The position numbers were made by a program, and so were the translations under genes. The notes beneath the pieces are model-generated. The model searched no databases. It was not told the origin of the DNA and was given only the letters and a program-made list of their open reading frames with translations. A DNA stretch of 51,443 bases from Anaerolineae bacterium (lineage in GTDB: Bacteria > Chloroflexota > Anaerolineae > Aggregatilineales > Phototrophicaceae), in the NCBI GenBank assembly GCA_022843385.1, contig JALHNT010000052.1, forward strand, positions 1 to 51,443. Reading direction: 5' to 3'. The first letter of the stretch is position 1. Every line of letters begins with the position of its first letter. Shown here piece by piece: positions 43,273 to 51,410 of the stretch.

Positions 43273-43894
43273 AGCGACGCAGCGGCAGGGCGAAGAAGAT
43301 GCCCAGCCCCAGGCAGAGGATGATGCTGAGTGGAACGCTGACGAAGCCGGTCAGGAACGCCACCAGATAGAGCAGCGTCCCCGTCAGATACTGCCGACTC
43401 AACTGGCGGGTGTGCAGGCGATCCAACGCCGGATCAAGCAGACGATGATCGTGGGCGGCGTGCGACCATAAGCTGTTGAACAGGACGCCCGTCACAAACA
43501 GGGTTCCAGTGTAGAGCAGCACGGCGACGTTGGCATCCGGTTGCTGCAAGTATTCGGCCAGCACCACGGTTGGAAAGTTGAGAAAGGTGATGACCATTAA
43601 CAGCAGCGCGTTGAGCAGCAGCAGCGGACGGTCTACCTTGCGGATCATCTTGAACATGGCGTGGTGATTCATCCACATGATGCCGATGGTGATGAAGCTG
43701 GTGACATAGGCTATGTAGGTCGGCCACAGACCGAGCAGGTGATTGATCAGACTGCCGGGCTGTTCCGGGTTCGTCCCAGCCGGCAGGCGAATCTCCAGCA
43801 CCAGCAGGGTGATGGCGATGGCGAACACGCCGTCGCTGAAGGCTTCCAGGCGCAGCGTTTCATTGGCTTCGGTTGGCGCAGCCTGTTTGGACAT
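43262..43894 (-). CDS. TMEM175-family (DUF1211) channel-like membrane protein
   Basis: A 210-residue protein with about six membrane helices. The signature RLEAFSDGVFAIAITLLVLE (residues 15-34) defines the TMEM175/DUF1211 family, whose bacterial members are tetrameric channels permeable to K+ and other monovalent cations. IGIMWMNHHAMFKMI and LLLLNALLLMVITFLNFP are further conserved stretches. It has no TVGYG filter, as usual for the family. It follows the phosphoribosyltransferase gene by eight bases on the same strand. Confidence 0.92.
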   Translation of the reverse strand: MSKQAAPTEANETLRLEAFSDGVFAIAITLLVLEIRLPAGTNPEQPGSLINHLLGLWPTYIAYVTSFITIGIMWMNHHAMFKMIRKVDRPLLLLNALLLMVITFLNFPTVVLAEYLQQPDANVAVLLYTGTLFVTGVLFNSLWSHAAHDHRLLDPALDRLHTRQLSRQYLTGTLLYLVAFLTGFVSVPLSIILCLGLGIFFALPLRRFKG

Positions 43895-43902
43895 GGCAGC
43901 CC

Positions 43903-44634
43903 CTATACACTATCGCGCTGTGACCAGGCGGTCTCAAACCAGTCGGTCAATAGATACTCCGGGTAGCCGATGCGCTGGAGATTGTCGAGGCACTGCTCAC
44001 GGCTGGCCCCATGCTCGGCCCAGTACGGCACGCGCTTGACCATCGTTTCGACTCGCTCACGCGGGGTGATGATCCAGGTGTCTTTGGGCACCAGACCAAA
44101 TGTCAGGACATCGATGTTCTCCATCTGGGCGGCGCTCTTGCGATAAGGCGCAATGATGACGACATCGCGCGCGCCATAATCCGGCGACATCAGCACGTTG
44201 CGGACGAAACGAGCCGTCCCGCCCAGATCAATCAGATCCTCGACAATGCCGACGGTATGCCCTTTGACGCGAATCGAGAGCGGCTGCACCACCAGCGGAT
44301 GTTCCAGCGGTTGACCGGGACCGTAATAACATTTGACGCCGAAGGTGCCGAACTCGATCTCTGGCAGGTGCGGCTGGGCACAGTGATGGATGTAATCCTG
44401 AAGTAGTACCCCCGGCAGCAGCGCACCCATTGTGATCATCACCATCTTGGTGATCTGCCGTTCGGTGTTGGCGTGCTGCTGTTGATACTCAAACACCCGC
44501 TGCGCCAGCCACGATACCATCCTGTGTTCGGCTTCGTCGGTGATGTAGAGGAATTTCAGTGGATCGTTGGGGATATCGACACCCAGCGGATTGCGCCAGA
44601 AGTCCAGGCTGTGCCGGTCAGGTTGGGTTTGCAT
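43903..44634 (-). CDS. phosphoribosyltransferase-like protein
   Basis: A 243-residue protein with the PRPP-binding loop VGIVEDLIDLGGTARF, matching the pattern of hydrophobic residues, ED/DD, and GGT of type I phosphoribosyltransferases. PLSIRVKGHT precedes it and DVVIIAPYRKSAAQ follows. The N-terminal 90 residues and the C-terminal 50 (PYWAEHGASREQCLDNLQR) are not typical of Hpt/Gpt, so the base is unknown. ATG 44634 with AAGGA upstream is preferred to one 20 codons earlier. Operon with TMEM175. Confidence 0.75.
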   Translation of the reverse strand: MQTQPDRHSLDFWRNPLGVDIPNDPLKFLYITDEAEHRMVSWLAQRVFEYQQQHANTERQITKMVMITMGALLPGVLLQDYIHHCAQPHLPEIEFGTFGVKCYYGPGQPLEHPLVVQPLSIRVKGHTVGIVEDLIDLGGTARFVRNVLMSPDYGARDVVIIAPYRKSAAQMENIDVLTFGLVPKDTWIITPRERVETMVKRVPYWAEHGASREQCLDNLQRIGYPEYLLTDWFETAWSQRDSV

Positions 44635-44768
44635 GAAACGATGTCCTTGAATGAGACTGCTGCATAAAAACGAAAAGGCAGAATAGCGGTTCAATGTTCC
44701 CCGTCAGTACCTGACAGAGATGCATGTCGGTAGAGCAGGGAGCTGGTTTGATGCGTTAGCCATTTTAC

Positions 44769-45143
44769 TCATCGAGGAGCATTGTTTTCCGCAGCCAATG
44801 ACCGAGCGTGCTCCCTCGCCTCTTCGAGCGTTCGGAAGACTTCGGTCTGATGGCGTTTCCCTAGCAAGCCGATGTTGGTCGAGCTGCCGCTGGTGACGGC
44901 ATTGGTGGCGACAACGACGCGCAGCACGTTCGGCGTATAGGATGCCTTGCTGAAAATGTCGTACGCCCCAAAGGCAATCTGTTTCACTGACAGCGCATCG
45001 ACCAGGGCGACAATCGGGGTCGGGCTTTGGGCGGCGGCCTGCTCCAAACGATCGGCCCACTCGCGCGCTTCCTGGGGCGTGATGATGCCGCTTTCTTTGG
45101 CCGAGAAAATACCTTCACTAAACTGATAATCGCTGATCGGCAT
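44769..45143 (-). CDS. small protein, possible STAS/SpoIIAA-like fold
   Basis: A 124-residue soluble protein beginning MPISDYQF. The start is set by AAGGAGA eight bases upstream; the frame runs 11 codons further. The alternating pattern (TPIVALVDALSVKQIAFGAYDIF, then VLRVVVATNAVTSG, then VFRTLEEAREHARSL) is like STAS or SpoIIAA-like domains, where a strand ending in Asp precedes a helix. No phosphorylatable Ser is evident at the usual place. It is divergent from the RCK gene. Tentative. Confidence 0.65.
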   Translation of the reverse strand: MPISDYQFSEGIFSAKESGIITPQEAREWADRLEQAAAQSPTPIVALVDALSVKQIAFGAYDIFSKASYTPNVLRVVVATNAVTSGSSTNIGLLGKRHQTEVFRTLEEAREHARSLAAENNAPR

Positions 45144-45204
45144 AATCCGCTGTCTCCTTTCGACCCGCTGTGCCATCTACCTGATCGGCTGAAAACCATG
45201 AGAA

Positions 45205-45213
45205 TGCTATAAT
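45205..45213 (+). promoter_or_regulatory. extended -10 promoter of the RCK gene
   Basis: TGCTATAAT, identical to the tgt promoter at 5739-5747, lies 38 bases before the preferred ATG at 45252. No strong -35 is visible. Confidence 0.7.
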
Positions 45214-45251
45214 GGCCTCACTCTGTCTATTGTAGCGCATGGGTGCTGCCG

Positions 45252-46343
45252 ATGCCTTCTGCCCGCCTCGTCCTGCCACAGGGGCGCCGCCGTCACACGC
45301 GGTTGCTCCGTATCATCCGCGCCGTCTGGCGTGATACATCGGCGCTCTGGCGTGAGTTCCGTTGGCCGATCCTGGCTTTTCTCGTCACGGCGTTCGGTGG
45401 CGGCTGGCTCTATGGCGAACTGCTGGCGCTGGCCGGTCATCCCCGTCCGCCCTATGTCGAGCTGCCGTACTACATCCTGCGCATGATGGTCTTCGAGCCG
45501 CCGACAGCCGAAGCCCCCGACGAGTTATACATCATCGCCTTCTGGTATCTGATGCCGGTGGTCGCGCTGCTCATCATCGGGCGCGGTGCCGCCGATTTCG
45601 TCCGTCTGTTTTTTGATCGCAGTGAACGGCGCAATGCCTGGGAGGAAGCGGTGGCTTCGACCTATCGCAATCACATCATCATCCTCGGCGTCGGCCATGT
45701 CGGGCTGCGGGTGGCGCGCACCCTGGTCGGCATGGGCTTCGATCTGGTCGCCATCGACCGGAATCTCGACACGGAAGTTGATGACGAACTGGCTCAGATG
45801 GGTGTCCCCATCATTCATCAGGACGGGCGCAGTCCGCTGTGCCTGGAAACCGCCGGGCTGCGACAGGCGCAGGCCTTCATCGCCTGCACCGCCAGCGACC
45901 AGACCAACCTCGAAGTCATCATGCGCGTCCGCGAGATGAACCCCAACATTCGCATCGTCGCCCGCATGTGGGATGAAACCTTCTCCCGTCAGATGAAGCA
46001 GTTCATGGGGGTCAGCGCTGTCCACAGCGCCTCGGAATTGGCCGCGCCCGCTTTTGCCGGGGCCGCCGTCGGCATCGAACTGACGCAGACACTCCACATC
46101 AACGGCGTCGATTACAGCATGATCCGGCTGCATGTCGAGGGTGGCTCGTTCCTGGATGGCGGCACCGTCGGCGAATTGCAGGATGCCAATGACATGGACA
46201 TCGTGCTGCATGGGCGTGATGGGCAGGTGGAGGTGCAGCCGCACAACGATGTCCGGGTACACGGCGGCGATGTGCTGGTCATCTTCGCCCGCCATGACCG
46301 CGTGATCGACATCGTGGAGCGCAACCGTAGAGACCGGCGCTAA
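45252..46343 (+). CDS. RCK (TrkA-type) potassium-channel-like protein
   Basis: A 363-residue protein. The N-terminus has two membrane segments (WPILAFLVTAFGGGWLYGEL and FWYLMPVVALLIIGRGAADF) around an outer loop. A TrkA-N/RCK domain follows (IIILGVGHVGLRVARTLV, then Asp in VAIDRNLD; FIACTASDQTNLEVIMRVRE), then a TrkA-C domain near the end. This is the layout of bacterial MthK-type channels, but the pore loop (LRMMVFEPPTAEAPDELY) has no TVGYG-type filter. ATG 45252 is preferred; GTG 45243 is in frame. Confidence 0.87.
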   Translation: MPSARLVLPQGRRRHTRLLRIIRAVWRDTSALWREFRWPILAFLVTAFGGGWLYGELLALAGHPRPPYVELPYYILRMMVFEPPTAEAPDELYIIAFWYLMPVVALLIIGRGAADFVRLFFDRSERRNAWEEAVASTYRNHIIILGVGHVGLRVARTLVGMGFDLVAIDRNLDTEVDDELAQMGVPIIHQDGRSPLCLETAGLRQAQAFIACTASDQTNLEVIMRVREMNPNIRIVARMWDETFSRQMKQFMGVSAVHSASELAAPAFAGAAVGIELTQTLHINGVDYSMIRLHVEGGSFLDGGTVGELQDANDMDIVLHGRDGQVEVQPHNDVRVHGGDVLVIFARHDRVIDIVERNRRDRR

Positions 46344-46435
46344 AGCCAGGGCGCACGTTCCCCCGTTAGCTTCCGTCTCACATCAATTCCTTAACGGCTC
46401 AATAGAGGTCATGACGACTTGATCATACAAGTGTT

Positions 46436-47983
46436 ATGAGCTATTATGGACTCTCAAGAACCAAATCTAAAGATAGGAACCCATTTCGCTATGCTCGAAA
46501 CTCGGCACAGGACTCGCCATTGAAGAAAAACCCGCTCTCGCGATCGGTATTTGAACGGTACTTAAAGAGAGGGCTGGGGCGTGCCATCCAGCTTCTGCAT
46601 CAGGTTGATCCAAGACCCTACCGCACAATTGTTGTGGACGCCTGCATGTTCAGCACCCGCTACGACACGCTGGTCGAAGATGATCGTTCATCCTATTTGT
46701 GGGAAGCGGTTCGTTTGTGCGGCATGGAGGCCGAGCTGCACAAGCGCTTGCGAAAACGCCTGCCAACCATCCACTCGTACAACACCAGCCTGGAACAACG
46801 CTTTGGGCTGCTATCGATTCTGGCTCGCCAGGGCCATGCCGATGCCATCACCACCCTGCATGAACACTTTGACATATGCCTCTCGCTTGGCCGGCTGAAT
46901 GGCGTCGAAGCTATTTTGCAGCTTGAGGTGGATCAAGGGGAGTATTTCCTGGCAGAGCGACTGGGTAAGTTCATTCAGACCGGGAAGCCTCTTAAAGGGT
47001 ATCATTCGCCCTTTGTGCGTCTGGCTGGCTGGAGTTGGCGACGAGAACTCTGGGACGACCATGAACATGCAGTCTGGGAGCGGTTGCAGGCCGCTGCTGC
47101 GAACTCCTCCGCCATCGCCCACTATATGCAAGCGGTTGAAGCCGAGCTAGAGCGCGATTCAAAGGCCGTGTATCCTGAACGGGTTGACCCCCGGACAATT
47201 CCGTATGAAATAATCAAATCCCAGATAGCCGACCCATCGACCAACATAGACAGTACAGTCAGCTATTGGATATGGGGCAGAGATGCTTCCGAAGATGACC
47301 TGAGAGCTGCGGCATACGATTTGCTGGCCTTGCCAGAAGACGCCCACCGGCAGGCGGTTGCCTACTTGAATGTTTTCCATGATCGTCCATTTCCCCTCGA
47401 TCCAACCCGCATCATCGATTGGGCGCGGCAGGGCGAACACGACGACCCCTTCCTACCCGATGGCAGCTATGACTATGAACTCATCAAGCCGATTCGGGCT
47501 TTCGATGCCTTGAGGCATACCACCCATCCGGCCATACGCCAGTTTGCCCTGGAGTGTTTCGAGCGGCGCGAGTTATTGGGCTGGGCGGTGAACCTGCTGC
47601 CATCTAATTATCAGGAAGGCGATTGGGAACGAGTGCACCCCCTGATTGAGCATCCCATGCCCCTCGATGACCTGCATCATCTGGGGATTGCCGTGAGGAA
47701 CTTGTTTGAAGCATTTCCGACAGCCGAGGCGGTGCCTACCCTGCTGCGCCTGGTTGAACTCGATCCATGCTCCGGTTGCCGTCATGAGTTGCTGGAAAAC
47801 CTCCAATCGATTGATGCGCTGCCTGAATCGCTGCGTCAGGAAAGCCGCTATGATGCAAATCCCTGGATTCGGAAGTATGTCGCATCGTTGGGTGAGCCGT
47901 ATCAACCGGGCTTCCCTGACTTAAGCCTGCCTTATGAGCGTGAGCCTGGTTATGAGTATCAATCCTCGAAAGAGGATGACTGA
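46436..47983 (+). CDS. large protein of unknown function, HEAT-like
   Basis: A 515-residue soluble, mainly helical protein; family not recognised. It has FERYLKRGLGRAIQLL near residue 40, VVDACMFSTRYD at about 66, and later helical pairs reminiscent of HEAT repeats (HPAIRQFALECFERRELLGWAV, then HHLGIAVRNLFEAFPTAEAVP). SGCRHELLENLQ near 460 includes Cys and His. No signal peptide or membrane segment. No good ribosome site is seen before the ATG, so a start at a later Met is possible. A partial paralogue follows directly. Confidence 0.72.
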   Translation: MSYYGLSRTKSKDRNPFRYARNSAQDSPLKKNPLSRSVFERYLKRGLGRAIQLLHQVDPRPYRTIVVDACMFSTRYDTLVEDDRSSYLWEAVRLCGMEAELHKRLRKRLPTIHSYNTSLEQRFGLLSILARQGHADAITTLHEHFDICLSLGRLNGVEAILQLEVDQGEYFLAERLGKFIQTGKPLKGYHSPFVRLAGWSWRRELWDDHEHAVWERLQAAAANSSAIAHYMQAVEAELERDSKAVYPERVDPRTIPYEIIKSQIADPSTNIDSTVSYWIWGRDASEDDLRAAAYDLLALPEDAHRQAVAYLNVFHDRPFPLDPTRIIDWARQGEHDDPFLPDGSYDYELIKPIRAFDALRHTTHPAIRQFALECFERRELLGWAVNLLPSNYQEGDWERVHPLIEHPMPLDDLHHLGIAVRNLFEAFPTAEAVPTLLRLVELDPCSGCRHELLENLQSIDALPESLRQESRYDANPWIRKYVASLGEPYQPGFPDLSLPYEREPGYEYQSSKEDD

Positions 47984-47991
47984 AACGGGCG

Positions 47992-48198
47992 ATGAGACAG
48001 GATACATCAAATGCGATTGCCAACATCATGAAGCCCTCCGGCTTAACCACACTCCAATCCTTTGAGATGGGGCTGAAGCGCGGCTTGGGGCGTGCCATCC
48101 AGCATCTTTCATTCCCCGGTCACTACGTAATGATTGTCAGAAATGCGACTCTTTCGCACTTTATTCACGCTCTATATCAAATAAACAACCATTTTTAG
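47992..48198 (+). pseudogene. truncated paralogue of the preceding 515-residue protein
   Basis: A 68-codon frame whose middle, FEMGLKRGLGRAIQHLSFP, matches FERYLKRGLGRAIQLLHQV of the upstream protein, continuing HYVMIVRNA against PYRTIVVDA. Both share the bases GGGGCGTGCCATCCAGC. After about 45 residues it diverges and stops, with AT-rich sequence beyond. Best read as the 5' remnant of a duplicated gene; a small expressed protein cannot be excluded. Confidence 0.65.
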
Positions 48199-48230
48199 AA
48201 CAAGTTTTTAATGTGATATTGGCGTATTGA

Positions 48231-48239
48231 TGATACAAT
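48231..48239 (+). promoter_or_regulatory. possible extended -10 of the DUF1801 gene
   Basis: TGATACAAT fits TGnTATAAT with one mismatch, about 75 bases before the ATG at 48315, in an AT-rich leader. Confidence 0.4.
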
Positions 48240-48314
48240 AGAACACATGGACTGGTATTACCCTCTGTAGTGATGAATCCTTGCAAAGGTAAGCCAAAGC
48301 AAAGGAGAAGCAAG

Positions 48315-48707
48315 ATGGAAAAATTCAAAACACTGGAAGCATTCTATACAAGTCAATCCGGCGACCAAAAAGCGCAGGTTGAAGAAATCAGAAATATCAT
48401 CATGGCGGCAGTACCTCGGCTAGAGGAAACACTCAAGTGGAATGCCCCCAATTTTGTGCTTAATGGTGAAGACCGGTTGACAATGAACCTGATGAATAAA
48501 GAAGGAAAAGTCAAACTGATCTTCCATATGGGAGCGACAAAAAAAGAAGACAAAAAAGCCGATCCAGTTATGACTGATAGCATCGGATTGATTTCTTGGA
48601 ATTCAAACATGAGAGGAACAATTACATTTGAATCGTCGCAGCATGTAAGTCAGGTTAGCAAACAATTGACAGAACTCGTTCGCGAATGGCTCAGAATTAG
48701 TGTTTAG
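48315..48707 (+). CDS. DUF1801 (YdhG-like) family protein
   Basis: A 130-residue soluble protein of the DUF1801 type: LEAFYTSQSGDQKAQVEEIR, then EETLKWNAPNFVLNG (the conserved E-x-x-K-W/Y-x-x-P) and KVKLIFHMGA. The fold is YdhG-like with no established activity. AAGGAG at 48302-48307 fixes the start and rules out the longer frame upstream. It is AT-rich compared with most of the window, so probably a later arrival. Confidence 0.85.
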   Translation: MEKFKTLEAFYTSQSGDQKAQVEEIRNIIMAAVPRLEETLKWNAPNFVLNGEDRLTMNLMNKEGKVKLIFHMGATKKEDKKADPVMTDSIGLISWNSNMRGTITFESSQHVSQVSKQLTELVREWLRISV

Positions 48708-48728
48708 GATCGCTCCCAGCAAAACAAC

Positions 48729-48977
48729 ATGAACTCAAGCCTACAGACTGTTGCGAGAAGATATGAACAGTTTTCAGGCGAAGCAAAACTCAGCATTGCA
48801 GGGCTATTCCACACTTTATGTAGAGGTCGGCGTGATCTCGATTCGTTGGTGTATCAAGACAGACTTTTCGCCGCTCAAACCAGCATTCTGAATACTATGA
48901 ACTGCGAATTTATACAATTTGCGGAAGAGTTAGAAATGCGTGGAGGAGGTAAGCGGATAGGGGGCGATATCGTCTGA
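48729..48977 (+). CDS. possible small protein, unknown
   Basis: An 82-codon frame reading MNSSLQTVARRYEQFSGEAK and LSIAGLFHTLCRGRRDLDSLVY. It is helical in character and starts 22 bases after the DUF1801 stop. No ribosome site is seen, and the family is not recognised. It could be translated by coupling or be a remnant. Confidence 0.35.
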   Translation: MNSSLQTVARRYEQFSGEAKLSIAGLFHTLCRGRRDLDSLVYQDRLFAAQTSILNTMNCEFIQFAEELEMRGGGKRIGGDIV

Positions 48978-49007
48978 CATAAACCAGACAATCCAAAAGG
49001 ACACCCC

Positions 49008-49400
49008 ATGACCCACTTCACCGAACAGGAACTCGCTTATATCCGCAGCCAGCGCCTCGGACGACTGGCGACGGTCTCGCCCGATGGCTATCCCCAGAAT
49101 GCGCCGGTTGGGTTTCGTTATAACGCCGACATGGACGCCATCGAGATCAGTAGTTTCAACATGAGCCGCAGCAAGAAGTTCCGCAACGTCCAGACCAATC
49201 CCCATGTCGCCTTCGTCATCGATGATGTGCTGCCACCCTGGCAGCCGCGCGGTGTCGAAATTCGCGGCACGGCTGAGGCCATCGAGCAGCACGACCCGTC
49301 GCGCAACACCGACACCTCCTTCATCCGCATCACTCCGCGCCAGATCATCGGTTGGGGCATCGACACCGATGCCTATCAGCCGAACAACCGCAAGGTCTGA
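49008..49400 (+). CDS. PPOX-class (pyridoxamine-oxidase fold) oxidoreductase, F420-type
   Basis: A 130-residue split-barrel flavin/F420-binding protein. LAYIRSQRLGRLATVSPDGYPQ is the family opening; ISSFNMSRSKKFRNVQTNPHVAF and VEIRGTAEAIE are the other conserved parts. Similar small proteins reduce substrates with F420 or bind FMN; cofactor choice is not decided by sequence here. AAAGGA lies upstream of the ATG. It appears monocistronic. Confidence 0.87.
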   Translation: MTHFTEQELAYIRSQRLGRLATVSPDGYPQNAPVGFRYNADMDAIEISSFNMSRSKKFRNVQTNPHVAFVIDDVLPPWQPRGVEIRGTAEAIEQHDPSRNTDTSFIRITPRQIIGWGIDTDAYQPNNRKV

Positions 49401-49502
49401 TCACAACACCGACGCCAGCCCCCAGAACCAGAGGATCAGCAGCAGCCCGGCAACCAGGATCGTTGTTCCCCGCGATTCGATGCGGAAGGGGCTGGGCTGT
49501 CT
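49401..49502 (-). pseudogene. possible remnant of a membrane protein C-terminus
   Basis: An open stretch of 33 codons on the minus strand without a standard start. It ends SPFRIESRGTTILVAG and then a strongly hydrophobic LLLILWFWGLASVL before the stop, directly beside the PPOX stop. It looks like the last helix of a lost gene. Further along (49530-49640, minus) a 36-codon ATG frame (MVAPRVCCTQQPSLSYL) is open but has no other support. Nothing else is seen between 49401 and 49717. Confidence 0.3.
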
Positions 49503-49717
49503 TCACTTGCAATCCAAATGGACATATGATTACGGGCAGCCGGGGTCGTGTCGTAGGAGGCGGATGCTGTCGATAAGAGGGGTATCCTGCAAGTAGGACA
49601 GTGAAGGCTGCTGCGTGCAGCAGACCCTCGGCGCGACCATCACCAATGTCCTGCTGAGAAATGGATTATCAAACGATCCTTACATCTCAATAAGGTAGAC
49701 AAGAGGAAGGGATCATC

Positions 49718-50509
49718 ATGCCTATCCACACCAAACTCACTATGATTGCGATTGCCGTGTTGGGATATGCAGTGCTGGGGTTGGCACAGGACAATACACC
49801 TGTGCCAATATTCACACCGTTTCCTACTCCATCAACCGATCCTTTCCCTTTTCCTAATGGGTTATTCTGTTCGGAAGCTCAAATGGGGCCGGGACCGACT
49901 TGGAGAGGCATTACGATTGGTGAGTCTACCTTAAGGCAGCTTCAAGCGCTCATGGCGGAGCTGAGTGAGAATTACACTTTCAATGATCGTGGACCTAGAG
50001 GCGTTACTTTCTCGCTTCCCACAGTTCGTGAGGCACGCGAGAAAGGAATACCTATTCATGTGAGTGCATGTATACAAGATAATATTGTAACTGTTTTAAG
50101 TGATATCGACGCAACCAAACGTACACGATTACTCTTTTTGGATGATTGGGTCGCTGATCTGGGTATTCCAGATGCAGTAACTTGGGACAGCGTTACAACA
50201 AGTCGTGTCGTTTTCTGGTTTGAACACGGAGTTGCTGTTACTGTACTTGTAGTTGAACCATTCGGTGAATTATTGTTTCCTGTGTATTTTCCGTATCAGC
50301 CTGTAGATGGCTACGAGACGCGCTGGCCGTATAACCGGACGCGATCTACACCGATGGAACATCATGAAGCGGGAACACCACCGCCTTCTGAACAAAACCC
50401 CTTCGACCTTGACGCCATGCTCGCAACCATTACAGCACAACCATCGGGGACAGCTACAGCAACCTCGACAGGGAGATTGTTAACAGCTACCGCCATGCCA
50501 AGACCATAA
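49718..50509 (+). CDS. secreted protein of unknown function
   Basis: A 263-residue exported protein. The signal peptide is IAIAVLGYAVLGLAQ, followed by a Pro/Thr linker (PVPIFTPFPTPSTDPFPFP). The central region FCSEAQMGPGPTWRGITIGE, then RVVFWFEHGVAVTVLVVEPF, is mixed alpha/beta; the tail is Thr/Ala-rich (TATATSTGRLLTATAM). WRGITIGESTLRQLQALM resembles a repeat type found in several Chloroflexota secreted proteins, but this is impression only. AGGAAGGG sets the start. It is more AT-rich than most genes here. Confidence 0.72.
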   Translation: MPIHTKLTMIAIAVLGYAVLGLAQDNTPVPIFTPFPTPSTDPFPFPNGLFCSEAQMGPGPTWRGITIGESTLRQLQALMAELSENYTFNDRGPRGVTFSLPTVREAREKGIPIHVSACIQDNIVTVLSDIDATKRTRLLFLDDWVADLGIPDAVTWDSVTTSRVVFWFEHGVAVTVLVVEPFGELLFPVYFPYQPVDGYETRWPYNRTRSTPMEHHEAGTPPPSEQNPFDLDAMLATITAQPSGTATATSTGRLLTATAMPRP

Positions 50510-50683
50510 TTGCCAGTTGAGTTGAGCGATCTAGAATGAGGGACAAACCTTCTAACAGGAGAAGGCGAACGTCGTTGCATGTCCCTGCAAACTCGACCGA
50601 TTCCCTCTATCTCCGGCCTGAAAGCGAAAGTCGCTTGGCACGTTTTTCACCGACGACAAACACCAACCAAAATGCCGCCAACA

Positions 50684-50788
50684 AGTTGACGCAGGCCGGC
50701 AGCGCCACGATCCTACAACCCCAACGGCAACCTGACCCTCGGCGAGATCATCACCCGATCAGCCCGAATTGTGCTGCCTCAACCCTGA
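50684..50788 (+). pseudogene. possible gene remnant before repeat copy B
   Basis: An open stretch without a start ends RSYNPNGNLTLGEIITRSA and then RIVLPQP before a stop. The stop lies within CCTCAACCCTGA, the first bases of repeat copy B, so the repeat may have cut off a gene. The 97-codon frame at 50536-50829 overlaps it in another phase; neither is well supported. Confidence 0.25.
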
Positions 50789-51340
50789 TTTTCTCTAACA
50801 CTTTTCTAACTCCGCACCGACACCCTTAACCCTCGCGCTCTCGCAAAACGGTTAACGCCGACTCGCGCTAAGTGGTACCAAAAAGTTTACCAAAAGTTCA
50901 CCCGTAACGGTGGGAACGGGCGTATGCTTCTCGTAGGAGAGGTTTGCGAACTGCCCCTACGCCCACTGGCGGCGCTGCCATACCATCGACTGCCGCCACT
51001 GCCGCCGCCGCCACAGTGCAGCCGTCAGTCAACAGATAAAGCCTTTGCTCGGTTTTTTCTCTGTGTTCTCTGTGTCCTCTGTGTTGGTCTTTCTGTCTTT
51101 GTCGTTCTGTGTCTGTCCGACGACAACGACACAAAACTGGAGTTGCATAAAAGTGGATGTTTTGCAGTTGCAATATTTCTAACTCTTGCAACACTTGAGG
51201 GAAAACCCATGTCCATGATTCGCGAATCGCAAAAAGGAGCGATGCGAATCTGACGAATCTGACGAATTTTGCGAATCATCACTCTGATTTCTCTGTGTTC
51301 TCTGTGGTCAAATCCTATTCTTTTTTCTTGGCGCACTTGG
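50777..51340 (+). repeat. composite long intergenic repeat, copy B
   Basis: Direct copy of the block series at 256-1190. It runs CCTCAACCCTGATTTT, GGTACCAAAAAGTTTACC, TTCACCCGTAA, a decayed form of the palindrome (50933-50960), GCCGCCGCCGCC, a CTCTGTGTTCTCTGTGTCCT run, GTCTGTCCGACGACAACGAC, ACACTTGAGGGAAA, and GCGAATCTGACGAATCTGAC. It lacks the 9-base tandem and the 96-base interspersed repeat of copy A and is correspondingly shorter. Confidence 0.8.
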
Positions 51341-51368
51341 CGTCTCATATATTAGAGGAAGTCACAGG

Positions 51369-51374
51369 TATACT
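51369..51374 (+). promoter_or_regulatory. possible -10 of the last, partial gene
   Basis: TATACT lies 42 bases upstream of the ATG at 51411, just beyond repeat copy B. Confidence 0.35.
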
Positions 51375-51410
51375 GTGATGAAGCTGAACCCAACTGGGTG
51401 GAGAGAACGG

